From Mariniblastus sp. (lineage in GTDB: Bacteria > Planctomycetota > Planctomycetia > Pirellulales > Pirellulaceae): DNA of 39,943 bases. A program made the position numbers and the translations under genes. The stretch is from assembly GCA_028823415.1 (NCBI GenBank), contig JAPKBL010000039.1:1-39943 (forward strand), read 5' to 3'. Within the stretch, counting starts at the first letter, position 1; every line of letters starts with the position of its first letter. This document shows, in pieces, positions 26,378 through 35,438 of the stretch. The notes below the pieces were generated by a model. The model did no database searches. It was not told the origin of the DNA and saw only the letters and a program-made list of their open reading frames with translations.

Positions 26378-27499
26378 ATGAAAACTAAACTGATCGATAA
26401 ACTACTATTAATTGCAATCATTTCCAGTTTTTCATGCGGTTTCACACAAGCCACTGAAAGACAAGAGGATGAACGTCGGGAGACCGAGCCATGGCAGCTA
26501 ATTCAACTCGATACGAAGGCAAGCCTTCGGGGATTGCACGTATTCTCCGAATCGACTACTTGGGTCAGCGGAACCGGCGGAACGGTCGCTCACACCGTCG
26601 ATGCGGGAAAAACCTGGAACCTTCGTGTTGTTCCGGGCGCTGAGCAGCTTGACTTTCGTGACATTCATGCGATCGACCCACAAACCATTGTTGCCATGAC
26701 ATCGGGAACACCAGCTTGCGTTTACCGAAGTACCGACGCAGGTGCCAATTGGAAACGAGTTTACGAGAATCTGGATGAAAAAATATTCCTCGATGCCCTG
26801 TCGTTTTTAAATAAAAAAGATGGAGTCATTATGGGAGACCCAATTGATGGGAAACTATTCCTTCTAAGAACGTTCGATGGGGGAGCTTCATGGAGTCCAG
26901 CTACCAACACACCTCAAACTCTGGCGGGCGAAGCTGGTTTTGCAGCTAGCGGGACGAACATGATCACCATTCAACCGGCAAATATTTTTGTCGCCCTGGG
27001 CGGCGCTCTTGAAAACGAGTCGAGCAAAGATAGTCGAATTGCAATTTCTCGAAATGCCGGAAAACAGTGGACGATGGCAAACGTGCCGATTCCAAGAAAC
27101 CCATCTTCAGGTATTTTTTCGATTTGTTTTATCAACACAAAACATGGAATCGTCGTTGGTGGCAACTATAAATTGGCCAACGACATCACTCATAATTATG
27201 CGGTCTCACAGGACGGGGGGTCCACTTGGGCAGTCCCACCGGCGGCGACACCTCCCTCCGGCTACCGTAGTTGCGTTACCCGCGGCCACCACCGTGGTTC
27301 ACCCTGTGCGATCGCGGTTGGCCCCACCGGCACAGACATTTCCTATGACTTGGGCCACAATTGGAAACGTATTTCTGAAACAGGATTTCACTCAATCCAA
27401 TTTTCTCCTTCAGGCAGTCAAGGCTGGGCATCGGGAAGCGATGGACGCGTTGGATTTTGGAGACAACCATCGCTCGAAGACAAAAATCTCGGCCAGTGA
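26378..27499 (+). CDS. Secreted BNR/Ycf48-like beta-propeller protein
   Basis: A 373-aa exported protein with a signal peptide at residues 1-26. Five or six Asp-box (BNR) motifs, S/TxDxGxxW-like, are visible: TVDAGKTW, STDAGANW, TFDGGASW, SRNAGKQW, SQDGGSTW and SYDLGHNW. This is the layout of a BNR or Ycf48/HCF136-type propeller, often annotated in planctomycetes as oxidoreductase or photosystem-II-stability-like. There is no photosystem here and no sialidase catalytic residues that I can identify, so it is more likely a binding or assembly protein. It is divergent from the cytochrome gene (131 bp) and 38 bp ahead of a cupin gene, probably in one transcript. Confidence 0.86.
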   Translation: MKTKLIDKLLLIAIISSFSCGFTQATERQEDERRETEPWQLIQLDTKASLRGLHVFSESTTWVSGTGGTVAHTVDAGKTWNLRVVPGAEQLDFRDIHAIDPQTIVAMTSGTPACVYRSTDAGANWKRVYENLDEKIFLDALSFLNKKDGVIMGDPIDGKLFLLRTFDGGASWSPATNTPQTLAGEAGFAASGTNMITIQPANIFVALGGALENESSKDSRIAISRNAGKQWTMANVPIPRNPSSGIFSICFINTKHGIVVGGNYKLANDITHNYAVSQDGGSTWAVPPAATPPSGYRSCVTRGHHRGSPCAIAVGPTGTDISYDLGHNWKRISETGFHSIQFSPSGSQGWASGSDGRVGFWRQPSLEDKNLGQ

Positions 27500-27537
27500 A
27501 TTTATTTCAGCATTTAAGATAAAGGAGACTCAACACA

Positions 27538-27903
27538 ATGGACATTAAAAACCTTAACGTCGTTCCCTCATTCACCACGAAGGATTCTTCCGAAATCCGC
27601 GAATTGTTGTCTTATCGAAATTCGTCGATTCGCAACCAAAGCCTTGCGGAAGCCCGCGTCCCCGTGGGAGGGCAGACCATTCCGCATTATCACATAAAAG
27701 CCGAGGAAATTTATTTCATCACTGAGGGTGAAGGGGTCATGACCGTTGAGGGTCAGACGCAAAACGTGGTCGCCGGCGACGCAGTTTCGATACCGCCCGG
27801 CCAGATTCACCAAATTACAAATAGCGGTTCGGTCGCTTTACGATTGCTTTGCTGCTGTAGTCCGCCGTACGAAGACGATGATACGATCCTGATTGAATCG
27901 TAA
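27538..27903 (+). CDS. Single-domain cupin protein
   Basis: A 121-aa cytoplasmic cupin. Motif 1 (GGQTIPHYHIKAEEIYFITEG) gives His50, His52 and Glu56 or Glu57. Motif 2 (GDAVSIPPGQIHQITNSG) gives His91, so all four metal ligands are present. AAGGAG lies about 11 nt before the ATG. The reaction is unknown. Cupins of this size include mannose-6-phosphate isomerase-like and dioxygenase-like proteins. It is too small and lacks the features to be the missing 3-hydroxyanthranilate dioxygenase. It ends in a hairpin shared with the converging sulfatase gene. Confidence 0.85.
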   Translation: MDIKNLNVVPSFTTKDSSEIRELLSYRNSSIRNQSLAEARVPVGGQTIPHYHIKAEEIYFITEGEGVMTVEGQTQNVVAGDAVSIPPGQIHQITNSGSVALRLLCCCSPPYEDDDTILIES

Positions 27904-27924
27904 ACAAAATTAATTATTTTGTTT
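27902..27924. terminator. Bidirectional terminator overlapping both stop codons
   Basis: A perfect 9-bp inverted repeat AAACAAAAT/ATTTTGTTT with a 5-nt loop. It includes the last bases of the cupin stop codon (27901-27903) and the sulfatase stop codon (27914-27916). Each arm supplies T-rich sequence for one direction. Confidence 0.6.
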
Positions 27925-29806
27925 CAATTTTCAATTCAGCGAAATCAGATTCGGTTGCCTTCACATAAAATCCCACCCATGAAATTTCTTTCAATGCCGG
28001 CGGCAGGGACGCTTTCACCGTTGAACCATTTATAGTGGCGATCGCGACGTGGCGATCTAAATCAAATTCAACTTGGATTTTAAAAGTATCGAGCGGCTCG
28101 AAATTAGCGTCGACCCTGGCAAGGTCACCCACATTCTGCCAGCCACCACTGAACGCTACATGTTGATTCATTCCCATAGCCGTGCCGATTTTCAATGTCT
28201 CGTGGTTGCTAGAGTCCGACCCGAAAACGATGGCCGCATTTCGCGTTTTCCCCTTCCTCTGATTACTCCGATACGTTGTGCTCAACACGGCTCGACCGAG
28301 AATGGGCGAATCGAGCTTTCGCAGCGCTAGGCCTTCACCAGTTGCTTTCAATCGATATCCCAAATCGCACGCAGTCACACGGACACCATTGACTTGTTTA
28401 AACCGACCGGTGCTGTCGGTTCCTGGGGGCGGGTTTACGGCCTTGGTTGATTTCCGAGAGCGGGGCTTATCTTCTTTCCACCAGTCTGGGCCCTCAGTTA
28501 ATACAGCCGCATCCATTTGAATTAATTGCTTTTTCAGTGACTCAAATTTGACGGGGTGTTTCGATTGCAGGTCGTCTGTTTCTTGCCAATCATCCCGAAT
28601 GTTATACAACTCAAACTGAGTTAAATTATCCGACGCCAATATTTTCCAGTCGCCAACTCGCATGGCTACACGTGATTTCTCGGGAGCCAGATGATTTCGC
28701 CAGTACAGCGGTTGTTCACGTAGGATCGGTTTATTTTCAAAGACCGGCAACATACTTGCCCCATCGATAGTTCGATCCTGAGGGAGAGGTATTTTTACAA
28801 TATCGCAAATCGTGGAAAATATATCAGAGCCAATCACTGGGGTGTCGCTTTGTGACCCCGCCGCAACATGGCCCGGCCAACGGATAATTCCGGGCACTCG
28901 AATTCCCCCCTCGTGAGAGGCTCGCTTGCGTCCCCGTAACCCACCGGTGGATCCACGCGTTCTTCCCGATGTCCCATTGCCCTCGGGGCCATTGTCCGAG
29001 GTGTAAATCACTAGCGTATCGTCGCGATACCCCATGCGATCCAAGCCTGCCATCAATGCACCAAACGCGTCGTCGAGTTGAGTAATGTTACCGTGATGCT
29101 GCCGGACACCTTCGTCTTTGATGTCGGCGTACGGCTGCATGTACTTTTCAGCCGATTCGATTGGCAAATGAGGCTCGTGAGTCCAGACTGTCAAAAAAAA
29201 TGGTCGACTGGAATTGTCTCGCGACGCAAGCCAATCAATCGCCTCCTCCACACAAATCATAGAACTCGGGCCCGATGCGTTGCCAATTGCATTTCCATTA
29301 CGAACAAAATTTTTAGGGTTCATATGGTTGGGCGACGCATTGTTTTGAGTTGCCATCCAATGGTCGTATCCATGATCATTTGGCTGGGGTTGTTCGACGC
29401 TATTGAATTTTCCGTTCAGATGCCATTTCCCCACATGGCAGGTATCATAACCACGTTCTTTTAGTAACTCCGCGATCGTGATTTCACTGGCCCGAAGGTG
29501 ATACTGACTTCCCGATGGGATCCACCGCCAAACGCCATTTCGATAGGGCGTTCGACCTGTCAAAATAGCTGAACGAGATGGGGAGCAAACGCTACAACCG
29601 GCGTAGCACTGGGTTAAGCGTAAGCCTTCAGTGGCGAATTGATCCAGATTAGGGCTTTGAATTCTCGGGTGCCCATAACATCCCAGATCTCCCCAACCCT
29701 GATCGTCGGTAAGAAACACAACCACATTTGGCGGTTCTTCACTCAATAATTCTGCCGGTGTCCAAACGGAAAAAAACAAGCTAATTGAAACGAGTAAAAT
29801 TCTCAT
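27914..29806 (-). CDS. Secreted sulfatase with C-terminal beta-sandwich region
   Basis: A 630-aa sulfatase with a signal peptide (1-22). The metal-binding DD lies at 34-35 (FLTDDQGWGD). The formylglycine site is CSPSR with Cys74 as the residue to be converted. TSDNGPEGNG supplies later metal ligands. Residues about 460-630 form an added domain (VNGVRVTACDLGYRLKA to WVGFYVKATESDFAELKIE) that looks like a beta-sandwich of the laminin-G/LamG-like type and may bind glycan. It would remove sulfate esters from polysaccharide outside the cytoplasm; the substrate is unknown. It is the last gene of a four-sulfatase operon, 57 bp after the previous one. Confidence 0.92.
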   Translation of the reverse strand: MRILLVSISLFFSVWTPAELLSEEPPNVVVFLTDDQGWGDLGCYGHPRIQSPNLDQFATEGLRLTQCYAGCSVCSPSRSAILTGRTPYRNGVWRWIPSGSQYHLRASEITIAELLKERGYDTCHVGKWHLNGKFNSVEQPQPNDHGYDHWMATQNNASPNHMNPKNFVRNGNAIGNASGPSSMICVEEAIDWLASRDNSSRPFFLTVWTHEPHLPIESAEKYMQPYADIKDEGVRQHHGNITQLDDAFGALMAGLDRMGYRDDTLVIYTSDNGPEGNGTSGRTRGSTGGLRGRKRASHEGGIRVPGIIRWPGHVAAGSQSDTPVIGSDIFSTICDIVKIPLPQDRTIDGASMLPVFENKPILREQPLYWRNHLAPEKSRVAMRVGDWKILASDNLTQFELYNIRDDWQETDDLQSKHPVKFESLKKQLIQMDAAVLTEGPDWWKEDKPRSRKSTKAVNPPPGTDSTGRFKQVNGVRVTACDLGYRLKATGEGLALRKLDSPILGRAVLSTTYRSNQRKGKTRNAAIVFGSDSSNHETLKIGTAMGMNQHVAFSGGWQNVGDLARVDANFEPLDTFKIQVEFDLDRHVAIATINGSTVKASLPPALKEISWVGFYVKATESDFAELKIETK

Positions 29807-29863
29807 GGTTCATTTCTCGTGAACTGTCATTGCGGCACAAATAGTGATTGATCGAAACGACCT

Positions 29864-31372
29864 CTATTGTTTTGGTTGCTTTTTTTGTTTGTTCGAATTT
29901 GGTAAATCGTTGGTTCTAACCTGCGCCATTTTTGCTTTCATTTTTGCTTTAAACTGATTGATCAACTGAGCGTGGGCCGGATTTTTTGCCACATTGTTAT
30001 ATTGCTTGGGATCCAAATTCATGTCGTACAATTCGATTCCATTGGCCGCATCCTCTCCATACTGGATGTAGGCCCAGTCATTTTCCCGTAATAAAAATCC
30101 TTTACGCGTTGGCGCCACACTGAACGCGGATTCCCGTACCGTTGCCTCCGGATTGCTCAACATCGATTTGATATTTTTACCTTGCAGTCTTTGCGGAACC
30201 TCGAGTCCACACAGGTCAGCAATCGTCGGATAAAGATCCAAAAGTTCGACGAGGCTGTTACAAACACCAGGCGGTTGATTAGGTACGCAAATAATTAAAG
30301 GGACTGCTGCCGATTCTTCACGAAGGCTCACTTTGGCCCAAAAATCATGTTCTCCAAGATGGTATCCGTGGTCACTGGTAAAAATCACAATCGTTTTTTC
30401 GCGCAACCCGGCGCGGTCGAGTGCTCCCATCACTTTCCCAACTTGAGCATCCATAAATGCAACCGAGGCGAGGTATCCTCCCACCGCTTTCTTTTGCCGG
30501 CGAATATCCATTTTCATGTTTTCGCTGGTTTTGTAATTAATCCCAGCGCGGGGAGTATCGTCCCGATCTCCGGCAACTTTCTCTGGCAATTGATTATTGG
30601 AATACGGTAGAAAAGGAGGGAAGTAACTTCGGGGCGCAACGAACGGTACGTGGGGGCGAACAAATCCTACGCCTAGCCAAAATGGTTCGCCTTTGTGAGA
30701 TTCAATAAGCTCGACTGCTTTCTTTGCCGCAAGTCCGTCAGAATGGACTTCATCTCCTCCATCGGCCTCAACAACGATAAAATTGTTACCGCCTTTGGGC
30801 GGCTTTTTGCCATCCGGATTTCCCTCGAGCAGTTCAATATCCCCAGGAGCCTTCCACTCTGGACCCGGGCAATTGAACCGTTCGGTCCAGGAAGCGGGGT
30901 CATCGGAGCCGTCTGAGCCCAAATGATCCTCGATTCCAAAACCGACTTCGATGCCACCGGGAACCCCCATATGGAAAAGCTTGCTAACCCGTGCGGTGTA
31001 ATATCCGTTATTTTTAAAATGCTGCGGCCACGTCGCTCGATCTCCAATTTGGGGCCGAGGGCTGTTATAGCCCAGAACACCAGTCGCATGCGGATAGTAA
31101 CCCGACATAAATGATGCCCGCGATGGACCACAGTACGTCCCCTGACAATAAGCCCGCGTGAAGCGTGTTCCGCGGGCAGCTAACGCATCAATGTTGGGTG
31201 TTTGGCAGCGAGGGTTTCCGTAACACGAAAGCGCTGTCGATGTCAGATCATCTGAAATAATAAACAACACGTTGTACTTAGAATCGACCTCCTGTGCCGC
31301 AGACCGATCCAAGGGGGCGCTACCGAATGACAGAAAAACTGCTAACAGTACTGATGCGAGTGTAATTTTCAT
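29864..31372 (-). CDS. Iduronate-2-sulfatase-like sulfatase
   Basis: A 502-aa sulfatase with a signal peptide (1-27). The DD pair is at 41-42 (ISDDLTSTALSCYGN) and the formylglycine site is CGPSR at Cys81. GVGFVRPHVPFVAPRSYF and FTSDHGYHLGEHDFWAK are the marks of iduronate-2-sulfatase-type enzymes (SulfAtlas S1 family group that includes IDS). The C-terminus ends in a basic, repetitive tail (KAKMKAKMAQ, KQKKQPKQ). AGAGGAG precedes the ATG by 4-6 nt. It may act on uronic-acid 2-sulfate in marine polysaccharides (inference). It is third in the operon, with a 38-bp gap to the upstream gene. Confidence 0.92.
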   Translation of the reverse strand: MKITLASVLLAVFLSFGSAPLDRSAAQEVDSKYNVLFIISDDLTSTALSCYGNPRCQTPNIDALAARGTRFTRAYCQGTYCGPSRASFMSGYYPHATGVLGYNSPRPQIGDRATWPQHFKNNGYYTARVSKLFHMGVPGGIEVGFGIEDHLGSDGSDDPASWTERFNCPGPEWKAPGDIELLEGNPDGKKPPKGGNNFIVVEADGGDEVHSDGLAAKKAVELIESHKGEPFWLGVGFVRPHVPFVAPRSYFPPFLPYSNNQLPEKVAGDRDDTPRAGINYKTSENMKMDIRRQKKAVGGYLASVAFMDAQVGKVMGALDRAGLREKTIVIFTSDHGYHLGEHDFWAKVSLREESAAVPLIICVPNQPPGVCNSLVELLDLYPTIADLCGLEVPQRLQGKNIKSMLSNPEATVRESAFSVAPTRKGFLLRENDWAYIQYGEDAANGIELYDMNLDPKQYNNVAKNPAHAQLINQFKAKMKAKMAQVRTNDLPNSNKQKKQPKQ

Positions 31373-31410
31373 GGGCTCCTCTGAGAACTTCTGATTGACT
31401 CGGGCATCAC

Positions 31411-32865
31411 CTAATTCGGCGTCTTTAGCGGGAGGCCCTGTTTTTTATTGGAAGGCGGCATAAATCGATGTTGACCTTTTTTTGCCGCTCGATGACTTGT
31501 TCGTGTATCTTGTTCAATCCCGGGATCGCCTTGATTTTGCATCCAACGATCAAGTTCCGCGCTCATTTTTTCAAGGGTTGTCTTATACTCCTGATCGAGT
31601 GCGAGGTTATTCATCTCATAAGCATCACTGGTCAACCGATATAATTGCTCGGCAGGGCGATGCATGTAGCGTTTTACCAATCCGTAGGTTCGCTTATTTT
31701 CTGTAGAATCCCAGATCCAAGTTCCCCAGTAGGGATTGTTGAGGACGCCCTCGCCTTTGACTCCCATGAGATGTTTTTCAATGTAGATTTCAGCGGGTAA
31801 GAGATTACGAATATAGTGGAACTCACCATCGCAGACCGATCGAATCGGATACGCAGGTCCTTCGGGAACATTGTTGTGCATCCCGAAAACAAAGTCCCGA
31901 TGGCGATTTGTCGTTTGCTTTAAAACCGGCAGAAAGCTGGTACCATCGAACGGCTGACTCTGGCTATTTCCACCGCACAACTCGAAAATTGTCGGCAAGA
32001 TATCGGCGTACTGAACCAACGCATTGGTTCTGGATCCGCCTTCAATTTTCCCCGGCCACCGAGCCATGAGCGCTGTGTGGACTCCGGTATCCCAGTTCGT
32101 CCATTTACATCCTGGGAACTGGGCCCCCTGTTCGGATGTAAACAGAACCAGCGTATTGTCTGACTCGCCAGACGCCTCGAGCACCTTGAGAATTTCGCCT
32201 ACTTGACCGTCCATGTAACTGATCTCGGCAAGATACTTCCCAAAGTCTTCTCGTGTTCTTGGAGTATCTGCAATATTCGGAGGCAGTTCTAAGTCGGTCG
32301 GAGGATAAACCGAAGCATCTCCCATGACCCACGGAACATGTGGTTCCACCAAAGCCACGACCAGACAGAATGGTTGGTCTGCATCCCGCGAAATGAATTC
32401 CTTTGCCGCACTTAAATCATGCGCGGAGGTTGGATTCCGAACACAGTTTTTATCAAATCCGGCAATCGACTCAAACGGAAATGCTTTCTTAGGAAGCACG
32501 TGTACTTTTCCAGCCAAGCCAACTCGGTAATCTAATTTTCCGAGATAATGCGGCATGCTTTTTGTACCCGGCCGACTAGCCGAGTGGTTCCAAGCACAGC
32601 CATTCCTCATTGGATATTGTCCGGTGTAGAGTTCTGCCCGACATGGCTGGCACATCGCCGATGCCAGATACGCCCGATTGAATATCAGACTCTGTTTCGA
32701 GAGGGCATTGAGATTTGGAGTCTTAGCATTTCGCCCGCCGTACATTGGCAAGTCTGAAAATGTGCAATCATCTGCCATGATGATCAATACATTGGGACGA
32801 TCGACCGCCTCCACGTTCATTGGCAACGCAAGCAATAGACAAAGGAGAGCGAATATTTTTTTCAT
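31411..32865 (-). CDS. Secreted sulfatase (CQPCR active site)
   Basis: A 484-aa sulfatase with a short signal peptide (1-20). DD is at 32-33 (IMADDCTFSDLP) and the formylglycine motif is CQPCR with Cys72. The Cys at position 4 instead of Ser or Ala marks a different subfamily from its neighbours. TSEQGAQFPGCKW takes the place of the usual SDHG block. The gene is 58 bp downstream of the first operon gene. The substrate is unknown. The C-terminus ends with an unstructured basic tail (RAAKKGQHRFMPPSNKKQG). Confidence 0.92.
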   Translation of the reverse strand: MKKIFALLCLLLALPMNVEAVDRPNVLIIMADDCTFSDLPMYGGRNAKTPNLNALSKQSLIFNRAYLASAMCQPCRAELYTGQYPMRNGCAWNHSASRPGTKSMPHYLGKLDYRVGLAGKVHVLPKKAFPFESIAGFDKNCVRNPTSAHDLSAAKEFISRDADQPFCLVVALVEPHVPWVMGDASVYPPTDLELPPNIADTPRTREDFGKYLAEISYMDGQVGEILKVLEASGESDNTLVLFTSEQGAQFPGCKWTNWDTGVHTALMARWPGKIEGGSRTNALVQYADILPTIFELCGGNSQSQPFDGTSFLPVLKQTTNRHRDFVFGMHNNVPEGPAYPIRSVCDGEFHYIRNLLPAEIYIEKHLMGVKGEGVLNNPYWGTWIWDSTENKRTYGLVKRYMHRPAEQLYRLTSDAYEMNNLALDQEYKTTLEKMSAELDRWMQNQGDPGIEQDTRTSHRAAKKGQHRFMPPSNKKQGLPLKTPN

Positions 32866-32923
32866 ATTGAAATACAGCCTGCGGATGAACGACTTCGAGA
32901 GATCTCGATCGAAAAAAATTAAC

Positions 32924-34753
32924 CTATTTGGCTCGCTTCTTTTTAGGTTTCACGGCGGCGACACCAAGATTTTCTTTCATCTTGGGTACATACCCTTGAT
33001 GACTGAATTGGCATTTTTTCATCGCCTCAACGTGGGCTTCAACACCATCACCGATCCAGTCGATAATATTGAGAACCTTCAAGGAAGCATAGGAACTCTC
33101 GGCAAGCAACCGATTCCAACACGCCTGTGCAGATTTCCGGTCACCTCCTCGATATAAAATCCAGGCGGCCATCGCCTGAACGTGATCGGATTCATCGTTG
33201 AGGCAGGCTTTCATTTTATCCATATCGATCGCAGTATTTTCCTGCAAGTTAAAACAACCGACGACCGCCCAATAGCGGACACCTGAATCATCTGCTTTGA
33301 GATTTTCATAAATCGCTGGGAGGTTTTTCGGATTCGCTTCCAGTGCCATTGCGGCAGCGGCCTGATAGGCACGAAGATCGTACAGCGAAGGATCTCGTAC
33401 CATTTCGTAAATGGTCTTACCGCAATCCTCCGAGCGTTTTACGACTTCGCTTTCCGGCATTAAACCGGAATCGAATTTCTCAACCTGCCAATGATCCAAT
33501 GCCTGGCTTAACCGCTTCACGTCGCTGGCGTACTTTGGTTCACTAATCAAATTGTTAATGTTATCCGGATCGGCATCGGTATCGTAAAGCTCCTCCATCG
33601 GCTTGGTTCCAAAAAATCGGCCCGTTACAGCATTCGTTTTGCCTTCACGGTGATGTTGATCCCAGGCCTGCGTCGCTTTCATTTGCCAAAGGTAATTTAA
33701 CTTTTGGCCCCAAGGCGCGTAGGGCATATAGTTTCTGATATACAATAGTTTTCCATCCCGAATCGCTCTTACATTGTCGCAACGTTCGTCCATGCGACCA
33801 CGAAAGCTAACGTGATATTCGCGAGATTCGACATCCGGACCAAGGAAGACTTTTCCTTGCAGGTAATCTGGTGTCTCCGCACTGCAAATATTCAACCATG
33901 TCTTTGTCATGTCCACAAAGCTTACGATTTCATTAATCTTGCTTCCAGGGTCAGCCGGGCGAAGGTGCTTATACTTCTCTGGGATTCGAATGATCAATGG
34001 GCAATGCGTTCCACTGTTAAATAGAAATCGCTTGCTCCGGGCCAAAACACCGCCGTGGTCCGAATTGTGAATGACGATCGTATTATTGGCCATTCCGCTT
34101 TTCTCTAAATTAGCCAACGCCAATCCAATGTCGGCGTCCATCTTCTTCATTTGATCGTGGTAGTGGGCATAATTTTTTCTGATCTCTGGGATGTCAGGAT
34201 GGTACTTGGCAAGCCGCACATCATCCGGATCATGTGTTGTATTATTCACATCGCCAAAGGCTTTTGATTCGTGTGACTTGGTGCTGTTAATTACCATAAA
34301 AAACGGCTGATTGTTTTTAAGAACCTTCCAGTCAACCTTGCTGGTGTCCCATGGACTTTTGTCATCGCGGCCGCCGATGTTGTAATCCGTCTTTCGAGCG
34401 TTGCCAACGAAGTATCCCGCCTCTTTTAAAAGATCAGGGTAGTATTTGATTGTCTCATGAGGAATCGGATATCGACTGCGCATCGGATGCGTGCCCATCG
34501 ATAGTGCATGGACGCCAGTAATCCACGTGCTGCGCATCGGTGCGCATACGGGGGCGTTGGCATAACAGTGCATGTACTGAAACCCCTCGCCCGCAAGGCG
34601 GTCGATGTTAGGTGTATCGGCGTACGGATTTCCATAGCACCCCACCCAGTTAATATTATTGTCTTCGCAAGTTAGCCAAAGAATGTTCGGCTTTTCTTCT
34701 GCCACGGCAGTTCCGGCAAACAGCACAAAGAGGATCGCAAATAGTTTTTTCAT
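32924..34753 (-). CDS. Secreted sulfatase with C-terminal HEAT-like repeats
   Basis: A 609-aa protein, the first gene of the sulfatase operon. It has a signal peptide (1-19), a formylglycine motif CAPMR with Cys70, and NSDHGGVLARSKRF for later ligands. The usual first DD is replaced by CEDNN (29-33), keeping one acidic pair. This set resembles heparan-N-sulfatase-like planctomycete sulfatases. Residues about 450-600 are alpha-helical repeats (LRAYQAAAAMALEANP, VRYWAVVGCFNL, VQAMAAWILYRGG, ASLKVLNIIDWIGDG) of the HEAT kind, which may dock a partner protein or substrate. There is no clear ribosome site before the ATG. Confidence 0.92.
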   Translation of the reverse strand: MKKLFAILFVLFAGTAVAEEKPNILWLTCEDNNINWVGCYGNPYADTPNIDRLAGEGFQYMHCYANAPVCAPMRSTWITGVHALSMGTHPMRSRYPIPHETIKYYPDLLKEAGYFVGNARKTDYNIGGRDDKSPWDTSKVDWKVLKNNQPFFMVINSTKSHESKAFGDVNNTTHDPDDVRLAKYHPDIPEIRKNYAHYHDQMKKMDADIGLALANLEKSGMANNTIVIHNSDHGGVLARSKRFLFNSGTHCPLIIRIPEKYKHLRPADPGSKINEIVSFVDMTKTWLNICSAETPDYLQGKVFLGPDVESREYHVSFRGRMDERCDNVRAIRDGKLLYIRNYMPYAPWGQKLNYLWQMKATQAWDQHHREGKTNAVTGRFFGTKPMEELYDTDADPDNINNLISEPKYASDVKRLSQALDHWQVEKFDSGLMPESEVVKRSEDCGKTIYEMVRDPSLYDLRAYQAAAAMALEANPKNLPAIYENLKADDSGVRYWAVVGCFNLQENTAIDMDKMKACLNDESDHVQAMAAWILYRGGDRKSAQACWNRLLAESSYASLKVLNIIDWIGDGVEAHVEAMKKCQFSHQGYVPKMKENLGVAAVKPKKKRAK

Positions 34754-35012
34754 ATTAAATCAAAATCGCCGAAGGATGAAATCATGAACTGCAAACGCAC
34801 GATGGTCTGCTGCAAAACTGATGGTTGAGCTCGTCGAATTATTTAAACCAAAGTTGCCCACACAACGTTTTTAAACCTTCGAGTTCTTCGCTGCCAATAA
34901 AAAACCGTAAAAGGGACTTTGATTTGAAAAAAACCACAGATAGGTCGTTTTGGGCACCATTCCGAAAGTCACCCTGACGGGCAATGCACGAGACGCGAGA
35001 CCTTGAGAGTCT

Positions 35013-35038
35013 TTAGATTGAATCTCGAATGCAAATCA
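35013..35038. repeat. Dispersed intergenic 26-bp element, copy B
   Basis: 22 of 26 positions match 8192-8217 in the same orientation. It contains the small palindrome AGATTGAATCT. A 13-nt part of it (AGATTGAATCTCG) recurs on the minus strand at 39654-39666. Confidence 0.6.
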
Positions 35039-35066
35039 AATTTTATTAATTCCCGGAAGGAGAGTT

Positions 35067-35105
35067 AGCCAAAAATAAGAACGGCGGGAAAAACCCACCG
35101 TTCTT
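35067..35105 (-). terminator. Rho-independent terminator of the small secreted protein gene
   Basis: AAGAACGG (35077-35084) pairs with CCGTTCTT (35098-35105), and GGG with CCC inside, around an A-rich loop. On the minus strand the stem is followed by ATTTTTGG. It lies about 40 bp past the stop at 35145. Confidence 0.85.
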
Positions 35106-35144
35106 GTTTCGCCTTTAACCCGCTTTACGGCTAATTACCGCTAA

Positions 35145-35438
35145 CTATCGCCGTCGCAATCTTACCGTTGACGCGCGAACCACGTCTTTTGGCAAGGGCG
35201 CTGGATTGCCCCTGTGAAAATTACGCCGAACCGCATTGCCGTAAAAATGAAAGGGGCGATAGGGGCGGTCATTAATATGCGTGTTCTTAATTTCCGACCG
35301 ATCATTGCCCCGCGCTAACACGTAAGGATACCACTCCGGTTCCTGAGCTTGTGAAGCTGCCGGTATCCAAGCCTGTACCAGCAACGCAAGAATGAAACAG
35401 CAAGGAACAAACAAAAAAGTCAATTTACAATATTTCAT
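35145..35438 (-). CDS. Small secreted planctomycete protein
   Basis: A 97-aa protein from the ATG at 35438; the frame extends to a GTG at 35498 but the signal peptide starts at 35438. The signal segment spans about residues 1-31 (LTFLFVPCCFILALLVQAW, then SQA). The mature 65 residues are basic and rich in Arg, Tyr and Asn (WYPYVLARGNDRSEIKNT, RPYRPFHFYGNAVRRNF). I have an impression of similar small exported proteins in other Pirellulaceae but know no function. A strong terminator follows, which argues that this is a real and well-expressed gene. Confidence 0.72.
   Translation of the reverse strand: MKYCKLTFLFVPCCFILALLVQAWIPAASQAQEPEWYPYVLARGNDRSEIKNTHINDRPYRPFHFYGNAVRRNFHRGNPAPLPKDVVRASTVRLRRR

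Larger units (their letters stand above)
34754..35144. other. 391-bp upstream region of the sulfatase operon
   Basis: No coding frame is supported. The part next to 34753 must contain the operon promoter, but I could not identify it. It includes copy B of the dispersed 26-bp element (35013-35038) and the terminator of the small secreted protein gene (35067-35105). Confidence 0.6.

Noticed and set aside
23391..27499. BNR protein as a photosystem-II assembly factor (Ycf48)
   Set aside because: The propeller repeats are similar, but no photosynthesis genes are present; only the fold is supported.
27538..27903. Cupin as the missing 3-hydroxyanthranilate 3,4-dioxygenase
   Set aside because: It is a single small cupin without the length or segments of that enzyme, and it lies 8 kb away in another transcript.
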